DNA from: Vicia villosa
Taxonomy: Eukaryota; Streptophyta; Magnoliopsida; Fabales; Fabaceae
Direction of reading: 5' to 3'
Assembly: GCF_029867415.1 (NCBI RefSeq)
Contig: NC_081182.1
Location: 19,069,983-19,133,982, forward strand
DNA length: 64,000 nt
The notes under the pieces are model-generated. The model was not told the origin of the DNA and searched no databases. It saw only the letters and a program-made list of their open reading frames with translations. This document shows, one piece after another, positions 11,624 through 21,059 of the stretch. Position numbers and translations under genes: made by a program. Each line of letters starts with the position of its first letter. Within the stretch, counting starts at the first letter, position 1.

Positions 11624-13600
11624 CTACTGGGTATGCCTAACCCTCACTCCCTGGGACCTTCTCTGCCTCCTATATGCCGCCGCATGACCCGCATCACCGA
11701 CGATCCTCTCCACCACGGCGACTGCCTCTGGACTGCCCTGATCAATGATACATCGGTCCAACGCGTCCTGCCCAAGCAGCTCTATCCGCTGGAAGATCGG
11801 CAGGAGATCAATGGCTTGGTCATCCTCGGCCTGCTGGTTCTCCAGGACCTCCTTGTATGCTGGCCTAGGAGCACCGGGAGCATCGGGTGTCATCAGAGGA
11901 TGTGACACCCGATAGAACCATGTGACATACCCCTTCACACTGTGGCAGTCCTGGGTGACCTGCATGCGACGATACTCCTTTGGGACCACAAGTCGCTCCC
12001 AATCCGCAAATATGCCAGTGAGCTCCACTCGGGTAACTGTGTCGGGAGCATCCTCAAAAGGTGACCTGGGTGTCATCTACACAAATCCGAACTGCCGCAT
12101 GCACCGCTCAGGGAGATACCTCACCATGGTGTTGGTCCTGCATGCCAATCAGCCAGAATATAACGAGATGCGGTCAAAGGCGACAACAGTAGTGTAGTCA
12201 CTGAATGGCCTCCAACTGATATCATCGTGAGCTGTGCGGTCGAGGTACCCACGATATGGTCCCACTGCATTGTTCCTCCTTTGGCGAACGTATCGGGCGG
12301 CCCTAGGCATGGCATCCTTGTACGCAGGATCAATGTGGAAGCCGTGGATGCGGGGGAAGTAGGAGATGATCCAGCCCTGAAACACAAACATGATAATGTA
12401 TTAAAAATGAATACGAACCATAAATAAATGTGAAACAATTAAAATGAAACGTACCTTCAGGAGTGTGGCGGATCCAGTCAACTGCCTGGTCCTCCAGTTG
12501 GAGGCATCATTCAGCTTCTGGTATAAGTATACCAGAATAGATGACCCCCAGTTCCACTGGTGAACGGTAGTCAAGTTCATGAAGTAGCGGAGGCAGGTCA
12601 CGTCGACGTATCTTGCACTCTTGTCCACAAAGTGCAACGCCTACCAAAAATATGAACCAACACCGGAGAGCGCATGCACGGTGATACCCCATAAATAGGT
12701 CGTTATCCGCAACCTCGGATTCGGCCGCCGCCACCAGGTGGTGCTCGAAATAATCGCTCAATGTGGAGAACCGGATATGAGGCCCATTTGTCGTCCGTCA
12801 CTCATAATCAGCCATATCTGGCTCCATATCCAGATAGATTGTCATCCACTCGATGGCATCGACCCCCTGGATCCGGGAATGGTCCAGCAGCATCCCCCTA
12901 ATCGGCAAGTGGAGAAGACACTGCACATCGTGCAAGGTGATCGTCATCCCTCAATCGGTAAGTGGAAAGAAGACGTCTCCCTGTGCCACCGCTCCACAAA
13001 GGCCCCCCTGCAATGCCGTCGATAATGGTGGTATACCCGATCATGTACAACCCACCTAGCCCTAAAACTGTCATCGCGTTGTTAAACCAATGCGCCACTG
13101 ATTTAAAGAGACAGAAAATCTTTCGGGCGTGGTTCACCATTTTTAAAGTCTGTCTCTCCTGTTACAACAAAAACAAAAAAAAAACATTGTTAATTAATCG
13201 TTAAGAAAATGTGAAATAAAAAGCTAAATAAAAAACAGTTAAATAATAAAGGACACATTATAAAAAATACCTCTCCCTCTCAGACACGTCGAGCGACGTG
13301 CTCGTTGTAGGAAATCAGCACAAACATGTCAATGGGCCCTCCCGGGTAGCCCTCCTCCTCCCCGTGTGGAGAGTCAACATCCAGTACATCCTCCTCCGCC
13401 TCTTGGTATCTAACTGCCTCCTCCTCCTCCTCCTCTCGTACCTCCTGTTGGTGGGAAGAAGAGACCCAAGCTAGACAACTCTTCGATTTAGATGAGGAAG
13501 TACCCTCGTCTATCTGCACGGGTACTCACACACGACCCCGTCTCTGCATTGATGCTAGCTGCACCGCCCGCTCGCGTCTAGCCGACGCTGTATGGGTCCT
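11624..13600 (-). pseudogene. plant-mobile-domain (aminotransferase-like, PMD) gene, decayed
   Basis: On the minus strand the frames spell the order usual for plant-mobile-domain proteins, often labelled phosphatase-7 long-form homologs. An acidic N-terminal linker (13280-13519) ends in GGPIDMFVLISY. Then come NHARKIF and GLGGLYMIGY (13140-13020), MTITLHDVQCLLHLPIRG (about 12945-12890), RCWFIFLVG and YVDVTCLRYF (12680-12570), NWGSSILVYLY, ISYFPRIHGFH (about 12370) and the tail VTWFYRVSHPLMTP (near 11920). Introns with GT-AG ends remain near 13271-13160 and 12452-12381. There are at least three in-frame TGA stops (after ARRV, PLTD and ADYE) and a frameshift near 12635. The family's role is poorly known; host members affect gene silencing, and relatives often travel in transposons, as here. 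Confidence 0.85.
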
Positions 13601-14143
13601 CTCCCCTGTCTGATGCATGTTGGGTTTCCTGCCATATTATTGAAACAATTGAAATCCATAAGAATGCGAAACAATTGAAAAAAAAATCAATTCTGGACAC
13701 ACTTCGGAAGTTCATTTCTGAAACTGGTGAGGGAGGTGTTTTCGGAAATGAACTTCCAAAATACCCCTGCGAAGTCAAATTCTGCAACTTCCATGGTAAA
13801 ACCCAAAATCCAATGTTCTAACATGTTATAATGCTTATAAACAACCTAAATACTACTAACAACTTACCACTATATCATTTTTGTAATTTCTAACAACCCT
13901 AAAATGCATTTCTATCATGGATCTAAAGATTAAGAAACTTACAAATTGAAGTGATTGAGAAGCTTTTGGATGTAGTAGAGCAAGTAGAAACAGCCTTTGA
14001 TGTAGCCTTGGAACTTAGTTTTGCAAAAAATCTCTTTGAGGAAGTGTTGATGGTGATTTAGGGTAAGTGAATTGGGGGGAGAGCTGTTTTGCTTAATCTG
14101 CAAAACGCGCAGTATTTCGGAAATGCACTTTCATAAATCTTGT

Positions 14144-14256
14144 TTTCGGAAATGCATTTCCGAAATAAAACAATTTTGTTTTTAAAAAAAAGGCGTTTTC
14201 GGAGATGCATCTCCGAAAACAACATTTTTTTGCATTTTGGAAATGCATTTCCAAAA
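14144..14256. repeat. three perfect palindromes near the right end
   Basis: Perfect palindromes of 22, 26 and 22 bp at 14144-14165, 14195-14220 and 14235-14256, all centred on ATGCAT. They mirror the palindrome near the left end and may bind a transposase or repressor. Confidence 0.88.
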
Positions 14257-14331
14257 CAGGGGGCATTTTGGGGTTTTCATCAGGGGTCACCAAAAAAAAG
14301 GGGGGTGGATAAAGAAATTTCCTTTTCTTAT

Positions 14332-14583
14332 ATTATAGATTATAGATTTATAGAATTTTTTTGGAAGAAAGAAATGAGAAAGTGATGAAAGAGAAAAAAA
14401 ATAGAGAATAGAGAGAGATTTGATAAGTTTGATAAAATATAAGAGTTGTATTATTTTAATAATAAAATTAAGAACTTTATAGTACGAAGACCAAAAAACC
14501 ACAATTTTAATGTGGTGACAATAAAATCAATTAGGGGTATTTTGGATTTTTCCACAACCATTAATATTCTTATATTATAGATA
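14332..14583. repeat. continuation of the roughly 240-bp tandem repeat
   Basis: The sequence after the right target duplication resumes unit 3 exactly where 11185 left off, then enters a fourth unit at 14438. Joining the flanks gives a normal repeat unit, which confirms the insertion. Confidence 0.85.
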
Positions 14584-14588
14584 TTTAC

Positions 14589-14610
14589 CATATTATTTTC
14601 TTTAAATGAT

Positions 14611-14676
<66 letters not shown>

Positions 14677-14698
14677 ATCATTTAAAGAAAATAATATG
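14589..14698. repeat. 110-bp palindrome with (AT)n centre
   Basis: Arms 14589-14616 and 14671-14698 are exact reverse complements (28 bp), and everything between is alternating AT. The whole is one perfect palindrome. Confidence 0.95.
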
Positions 14699-14705
14699 AA
14701 TTAAT

Positions 14706-15267
<562 letters not shown>

Positions 15268-16000
15268 TGATATATATCATATCATACATAATAATAAAGC
15301 AAAATGAGTTTTGAGCAATTTTAACAAGTGTTATGCTCTCATCGATTCTCATCTTTTGTGGGTTACTATAAAAGGAAACTTTTTTTAAAGATAATTTTAT
15401 AATTTTTTAAATATAATAATTAATATTTTGTTTTAAATTTTCACATGAAATCAAAAAATAGTTAAAATAGTTGAGCCATTGGAAATATGAAGCATCTATT
15501 GGAAGTTATTAACCTTAATAATTAATATATAATTTCTAAGTGTTTAATTGTTTTTAATTTCTTTGATCTAGTACTCCTTTATTGCTAACGCCTAACCTAC
15601 AACTTCCATAAAGAAACCTAACCTACAAATTCCAAACGTCCGCTCTTCTCCCATTTTGGTTTCTAAAAAATAAGTGATTATGCCGGTTCCTCTTCCAAAT
15701 TTTGCTTCTCAATACAAACAGTAGAATTCCATCTGTAAGCACAAACAACGACTCTGTCGGTTCCTTTTCCAAATAGGTTTCTCAATGCAAACTTAAATTC
15801 TAATTTCTCTTCTCCCCATTTCTTCAATTTTCTAGTTAATTTATTTCAATTTGTGTTGATGTTACACTTCCAAGTTATATAAATAAGAACAATTTATTCT
15901 CTTCTCCCATTTCACACTTCTTTCAATTCGTTCATTTTTTAACGGTTTTGTGTTTGTGCCGTGTGATCTGAATATATGGTTTGATTCTATTGCTTGAGCA
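15268..16000. other. upstream sequence of the RHD3-like fragment, no clear exon
   Basis: AT-rich DNA with short phrases typical of plant 5' or intron sequence. No further RHD3 exon is recognisable. Confidence 0.45.
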
Positions 16001-16277
16001 GGGACGAGTAGTTTGATGCATCATTTTTTCAACAGTACTTTTAGAGAGATGGACGACACTTTTAGAGGTTAGGTTTTTGAATTGATTGAGCTAATAACAT
16101 TTGAAGGGGAGAGATGAAACCTGAAATACTGGATGTTTTTTTGTTGTTATTCTTGAATATTGTGTTCGTGTTATTGCAGATCTCAAACGACTAAGTATTT
16201 GGATGGCTAAGTGTACTGGAATTGAGCCGTGTACTATTGCTATGGATTTGAGGATACTGATGGAAGGGAGAGAGGAG
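16001..16277 (+). pseudogene. RHD3/atlastin-like GTPase, two exon remnants
   Basis: RHD3 proteins are dynamin-like GTPases that fuse endoplasmic-reticulum tubules. The first remnant (16001-16067), after a CAG acceptor, reads GTSSLMHHFFNSTFREMD, in the place of the G1 loop and following helix; the key Lys of GKS/T is Thr. A GT donor and roughly 110-base intron follow. The second remnant (16180-16277) encodes SQTTK, IWMAKCTGIEPCTIAMDL and DTDGRERG in successive frames, so it crosses two small frameshifts; this is the G3 (DLEGTDG) region. Exon borders match the RHD3 gene layout as I know it. The following exon is not found; instead a palindrome array lies in the next intron. Not functional. Confidence 0.8.
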
Positions 16278-16485
16278 GTAATAGATTCTATTCTAGATGT
16301 TTCTTCATTAAGATGTTTTTAATTTATATAAGTTAGTAAAATAATTTTTAACTTTAAAATTGTTTAGGAAATTTTGATTCACTTTGATTTTATTGATTCA
16401 CCTTCATTTTATTGATTCACTTTCATTTTATATTTATTAATTGTATTGATTCACCTGGATTTTAATTTTTTAATAATTACTGAAT

Positions 16486-16805
16486 TCTTTCGGAAGTGTA
16501 TATCCGAAGCATTCCCAGACCAATTTGGTCTTGAAATATTTTGGATATGCATCTCCGAAAATACCTCCCTCTTCCAAAAAGGGGTGTTTTCGGAAATGCA
16601 TCTCCGAAAACTCAAAAAGGGGGTGTTTTCGGAAATGTATCTCCGAAAACACCTTTTTTTCGTGTTTTCGAAAGTGCATTTTCGAAAACACCTTTTTTTT
16701 TCAATAAAAGTACGTTTTCGGAAATGTATTTCCGAAACAAGGGGTATTTTGGTAAATTCGCCAGAAGTGACTAAGAATGTTATGAGGTGGGTAAAAAAAT
16801 TCTCT
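16486..16805. mobile_element. palindrome array related to the PMD Mutator-like element
   Basis: Six imperfect palindromes of the TTCGGAAATGCATCTCCGAA type lie near 16489, 16539, 16587, 16626, 16662 and 16712. They are followed by GGGGTATTTTGGTAAATTCG and GAGGTGGGTAAAAAAATTCTC-like text, which resembles the inverted terminus of the element at 11186. The left terminus is unclear, so this is probably a truncated non-autonomous relative. The palindromes keep frames open on both strands, but no protein is implied. Confidence 0.65.
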
Positions 16806-17276
16806 TTATTATTCATCATAGTTATGAGAGTTTCAAAAGTAATTTTCTTCTAAAAAATTGTTTATTTTTCCAGATACCGACTCAACTTATTGTGTGGGCG
16901 TCACTCCCCACAATGCAATTGAGAAGGTAAACTACTTTTGCTTCTATGCGTCCTAATCATAATCAAACATCTATTTTCTTTTTTGTTATGTGGCAAAATA
17001 TTTTTTATTATGCACAATTAAATCTTCTATGATTAAAATTTTAGGTAAATGAAAAAGAGCAGAAGAAACCGGTGACTTCTTAATAAGCATAGTTTACTGG
17101 CAAAAGTTAATTTTTTGAGACCACTTTTAAGATGGTGAAAAATTTAGTTAGAAGCCTTATTCTGGCTTTTCTCAAGTTCAATTAAGTTTAACCTTATCTT
17201 GGGAAGGGAAAATATTTACAGTAAATATGACCTTTTTTAAATTCATGAGAATAATTCAATGTGATTTTATCTATCT

Positions 17277-17280
<4 letters not shown>
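16806..17280. other. no recognised gene; one exon-like stretch
   Basis: 16869-16926, between a CAG and a GTAAAC, reads DTDSTYCVGVTPHNAIEK and could be an exon remnant, but I do not recognise it and it does not fit the next RHD3 exon. The rest is AT-rich. Confidence 0.35.

Positions 17281-17372
<92 letters not shown>
17281..17372. repeat. (AT)n microsatellite
   Basis: About 45 AT units. No inverted-repeat element abuts it. Confidence 0.97.
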
Positions 17373-17374
<2 letters not shown>

Positions 17375-17454
17375 AAATCTCTAGAATATTATAAAATCTC
17401 TAGCATATTATTAAATTAAAGTGTATAATTTAAACAACTTGATATCATTCGTAT

Positions 17455-18550
17455 TAGGATCGATTCTTTGAATTTGGGTGTCTTGGGAGAATCAAAAGAG
17501 TGATGCCCCTATAATTTTTTAACAATAAATACATAAGGATAAAATAAATAATTGAATAAAAAACACATTTTTATTTGACATTGTGCAAAAAGAATATAAA
17601 TATAGATCTTTGAATCAATGTTTATACTACATCAAAATATAAACCATTATAAAGAGACTTACTATTTTTCTTCTTGATCCCGTCTTTTTTCCTATAAAAA
17701 AATTGACCAAACCTTTAAAATTATTTAAATATCATCCTCTTAGCATTTTTTTGTTGCAAAATCGTTAATAATTTGTTCATAATCAAGGTTCTTCAAAAAA
17801 TTATTTTCAATTGAAATCAATGCAAGACTATTTAATCTATCTTGTGACATAGTAGACCTGAAATAGATTTTAATAATTTTAATTTAGAAAAACTTTTTTC
17901 AGCAGATGCAACCCTGATAGAAATAATCAATATTATTCTATAATCTATGTATTAGTAAAACAATTAAAAGTCTTTAAAGAACTCAATATCATATAACTTG
18001 ATTTTGATTCAACTGTTAAAACTTCTCTATATGTACTGTACAAGAATCCAAAAATATGTACTATACTTCTCAAATCTTCTATCAAGTGAGCCAATTGTTT
18101 GATCTACAATATATAAGAAATAATGATTTCAAAAAGACTCTTCAGTAGACTCAAGATTCAGTTGTGTGGGTTGAGATGGATTTTCATCATAATGTTATTT
18201 TCTACTAATTTGACATTTTTGAATATACACATTCAATCTCTATTTCATTCTCAATCTTTTCAGCACTACCTTAGCATTTACAAATCCAAATTCTCTATTT
18301 TTTCAAACACTTGATCAAACCTTTTAATATTTCTATAGCCACATCAATATACATGTCTTTTTTTGCAAACTTTTGCTAATTTCTTTAACAACAATTAACA
18401 ATTCAAACCAAATAATCATAGCTACTAAAAATTCAAAGTTTCCAATTTCATGAGTTGCTAAAGATTTAATTTCACTCTTATATTTGGGATCAATATTTGG
18501 TTCATCAAGTTGAAGTAGTGCTTCACTTTTAATTTTGGGATCAATAATAT
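17455..18550 (-). pseudogene. hAT transposase relic (TTF-type / ZMYM1-like)
   Basis: The plus-strand text at 17461-17512 is the inverse of the right end of the hAT at 59008-59949. Reading on the minus strand, 18550-18333 encodes DPKIKSEALLQL, ATHEIGNFEFLVAMIIWFEL and SKSLQKK, typical of the zinc-finger-MYM/TTF hAT-like transposases common in plants. The central part (18300-17850) is broken by many stops but still aligns with the relic at 59157-59640. The N-terminal part is cut by the MITE at 18551. Confidence 0.75.
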
Positions 18551-18729
18551 AAAATAGGGTTAATAGTAGTTTACCTCCCTGTAATATGAGCGCGTTTCGG
18601 TTTATCCCCCTACTGTTGCTAAAGGCAGGTTTTGCCAACAGTTTTTTTTTGAAAAAACCGTTGCTTAAAGGTAGGGAGGGGGAAAAGCCAAATTCGCTAA
18701 CATTACAAGGGGGAGAATTACTATTATCA
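18551..18729. mobile_element. MITE with TIRs of about 55 bp
   Basis: TAATAGTAGTTTACCTCCCT near 18561 is the inverse of the text ending at 18726, and the pairing continues through GTAATATGAGCG and CCCCCTAC. The terminal GGGTTAATAG resembles the GGGATAATAG end of the element at 47263, so it may be a short relative. Confidence 0.75.
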
Positions 18730-19560
18730 TGAAGGTTTTAAGGAGTTTGTGGAGGTAGAATGGAAGAAATTGGTTGTTTCGGGAAGGGGTGATTCCGTGC
18801 TCTACGAGAAGTTGAAAAGCTTTAAAGAGATTCTTAGAGGTTGGAATAAGGAGGTCTTTGGATGGGTTGATCTTAAATGGAGGAGGCTAGGGATCGTATT
18901 AATAATTTGGATAGGGAGATTGAATGCAATTTAGGTGGCAACATTGAAGAAGCGGTTCAAGATAGAAGAAATGCGACTTCGGATCTTTGGAGTGGTATGA
19001 ATGTTAAAGAGTGTATGCTTCGTCTTAAGTCCCGTAACCTTTGGTTGAAAGAGGGAGATAGGAATACTAGATTTTTTCATAACTCTTTAAAAGAGAGACA
19101 AAGAAAAAATTCGATTACTTCTTTAGAATGTGACGGGGGTAGGGTGGAAGGAGTTAACAAAGTTAAGGAGGAGATCCATCGTTATTTTGAAAATTTCTTT
19201 AAAGAGGAAGACTTTGATAGACCGGTTCCGGAAGGCCTTAGTTTTAAAAGGTTGGAGGAGGGTGAGAAGATATGGTTGGAGCGACTGCCACTATTGCTGC
19301 TACGGGCTTGCAGCGACTGCCACTATTGCTGCTACGGGCAGCCCTGAGTTGCAGCAGGAATGGGCGGATTTTATGGAGGGGCTGGAAACTCATGTTTCGC
19401 TTAATGATTTTCCTGATTCTTTTTCCTGGAAATTGACTTCGGAAGGGTCTTTCTCGGTAAATTCTTGTTATGTCTTTTTCAAAGCTAAGTTGCCGGGTCC
19501 GACGTTGAATGCGGATAAGGTTCGGTCTTTCTCCCTATTTTTAACCCAAAAGGGCAAATA
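18730..19560 (+). pseudogene. L1-type LINE ORF2, internally deleted
   Basis: LINE ORF2 makes endonuclease and reverse transcriptase. This piece starts in the linker between them: GFKEFVEVEWKKL, then after a frameshift near 18880 the run LWLKEGDRNTRFFHNSLKER and YFENFFKEEDF. At about 19275 it jumps to the sequence before the C-terminal zinc-binding domain (FSWKLTSEGSFSVNSCYVFF, 19420-19480). The whole reverse transcriptase core is missing. The junction carries a tandem duplication of GCGACTGCCACTATTGCTGC text (near 19283 and 19310). Another LINE with the same kind of deletion is at 34538. Confidence 0.85.
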
Positions 19561-20272
19561 AAAAATAAATGATGTTACACAAACCCTGAAAGATTCATGA
19601 AATCGAAAGTTCGATTAAATAGATAAACCAAAACAAAATCTAATAATTATAGGGTTAAACCTAACATTTAATTAAGTAAGTGTATAAAAACTAAAATTAA
19701 AGGATTATAAAGAAAATCGAGTTCTTGATTAGACATAGATAATTATAAAAATATTATATATATAAAAATAAATAAAAGAAAGAAATTATAATAGAAAAAA
19801 GAAAATAAAACAAAATTCATGCAATTAAAACTAAATAAAAAAAAAATTAAAAAAGGGACTTAGCTCTATTCGGGTGTAATGCGCTCATGAGGGAGCATGA
19901 TAGTCCTGCAAGCTGGTGGGCGTTGGATTGAAGCGGAGGCAGATCTAGTGGCTGCTGGAGAAAAGTGTAGCATGGATCTCACTTAGATCAGCGCACAGGA
20001 TCGCACGATATTGAAAGTGTTAAAAATAAATGATTTTTCTGGTAATCGAACCCAGGTCTTCTCACTAGCCAACACAAACGCGCCCCCTTGCCATCTCTAT
20101 TGTGATTGTCTCGGGTTTTCATTAGCGCAACAGTAAATATATAATAATAAACAAACTGAGAATTTGAATTAAAAGGAAAAGCGCGCCCAGCCATTCATCC
20201 TCTTCGTGGGATTTTCTGGAAAACGAAAACCCTTAGGCAACGTTTTTCCTTTGTATAAACCTCCAATGGTGG
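19561..20272. other. noncoding; AT-rich then a more complex segment
   Basis: 19561-19855 is A-rich with no feature. 19860-20000 is of higher complexity but has no usable ORF. 20036-20105 is tRNA-like (separate entry). The Ogre-like LTR begins at 20273. Confidence 0.5.
20036..20105 (-). other. tRNA-like sequence, minus strand
   Basis: On the minus strand, TTGGCTAGTGAG (20061-20072) resembles an A box and GGTTCGATTACC (within 20041-20053) is a B box. The neighbouring text (GGCAAGGGGGCGCG) resembles that near the tRNA-like stretches in the element at 47263. No complete tRNA fold is seen. Confidence 0.45.
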
Positions 20273-20789
20273 TGTTATACCCCAAAATTTGCCCACTTCT
20301 TTTTTCAGGAAAGTTTCAATATGAAAATTAAGAGTCTCATATAAACATGGATTTTTTCAAAATATCCTGACATATGAAGAACTTGGTTTTCAGAATTTTT
20401 CTTACACAGTAACTTGGCTTACAGTGGAATTTATTCTTACGCAAACGCCAAATACTGTTCTTTACTTCACAAATACTATTTATTTATTTTACAGATAAAT
20501 AGTACTAACACAGTTCATGCAGGGTTAAATCTTTTTGCAGGCGCAAAAGCAGGAAACTCACACTGTACTGGTAACAATTGTTTTTGTTTTCCCACTAACT
20601 TTTGTGCTATATTCCATTATTTTCAAAATCTTTTCAAATCTATCCTTTCAAATTCAAATCTCAACTTTATTCTATCCATCTCTCTTTTCCCAACAATACC
20701 TTACACTTTCTTTCAAATCTCACTACCACTCAAATTTCCTTTTGTACGGAATCACATCATTCCCCAACGTCTCTATCATCTTTCCATTC

Positions 20790-20797
20790 TATAAATA
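20790..20797 (+). promoter_or_regulatory. TATA box upstream of the 55-codon ORF
   Basis: TATAAATA in a pyrimidine-rich context, 95 bases before the ATG at 20892. It is distinct from the main LTR TATA box almost 1.9 kb further on. Confidence 0.5.
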
Positions 20798-20891
20798 CCT
20801 CTCATTCTTCCCACAAATCTCACATCAAATTCTAAATCATCTTTCAAATTTCTACTTCATCATCCATTTTCTTTCTTCTTTCCTAGCAAGA

Positions 20892-21059
20892 ATGGCAAAA
20901 TGGATAGAGACACTGTTTCTTACAGTCATCACCATTGCTACGGTGATCATGACTTTCTTCTGCCTACACAGTCCTGAGAAGTGTGGACCTGCAATGGTTG
21001 CATTCCCAATCCTCTACATGTTATTGATCATAGCATGGTTCATCAACCGTCATTTTTAA
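20892..21059 (+). CDS. candidate small two-span membrane protein in the LTR (55 aa)
   Basis: I do not recognise this protein. ATG at 20892 has a favourable context (A at -3, G at +4); the same frame is open further upstream to 20535, but that part is low-complexity Phe/Ser/Leu and looks noncoding. Residues 7-25 (TLFLTVITIATVIMTFFCL) and 35-51 (MVAFPILYMLLIIAWFI) are strongly hydrophobic and could be membrane spans, joined by a short loop with two Cys (C24, C31) and charged residues. A TATA box lies 95 bases upstream. The second, inverted LTR at 25370-26540 lacks this whole 1.3 kb section. It may be a captured host microprotein or a chance ORF. Confidence 0.4.
   Translation: MAKWIETLFLTVITIATVIMTFFCLHSPEKCGPAMVAFPILYMLLIIAWFINRHF

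Larger units (their letters stand above)
11186..14322. mobile_element. Mutator-like element with plant-mobile-domain gene
   Basis: The termini GAAAATTTCTTTATCCACC and, inverted, GGAAATTTCTTTATCCACC match, and the similarity continues inward (GGTGACCCC, GAAAACCCC). The flanks are identical 9-mers TTTTCTTAT at 11177-11185 and 14323-14331, the TSD length of Mutator-like elements. Subterminal zones contain palindromes of the TTCGGAGATGCATCTCCGAA type. The only gene is a decayed plant-mobile-domain ORF on the minus strand. I find no transposase, so movement would have needed one supplied elsewhere. Confidence 0.85.
9715..14583 (-). mobile_element. possible Helitron with repeated 5' end
   Basis: Read on the minus strand, the segment begins TCTATAATATAAGAAT just left of 14584 and then reads AAGTCCAAAATACCC-like text, which I associate with plant Helitron 5' ends. 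Near its other end is a CGTGC/GCACG hairpin (9731-9744). No CTRR terminus or Rep/helicase is seen. The 5' part is present four times in tandem and is split by the element at 11186-14322. Between 9760 and 10590 are degenerate AT-rich repeats of the type AAAAATATTTAGATCAATA. Confidence 0.3.

Noticed and set aside
11633..12438. Plus-strand ORFs opposite the plant-mobile-domain gene
   Set aside because: Shadows of the minus-strand coding sequence, which has the family motifs.
16446..16853. Several overlapping ORFs on both strands with CISEN/MHFRK repeats
   Set aside because: They follow from the palindrome array, which reads similarly on both strands; no domain is present. The ORFs at 14093-14385 arise the same way.
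20414..20835. ORFs upstream of the 55-codon ORF in the LTR
   Set aside because: Low-complexity Phe/Ser/Leu/His composition from pyrimidine-rich DNA; only the last 55 codons look protein-like.
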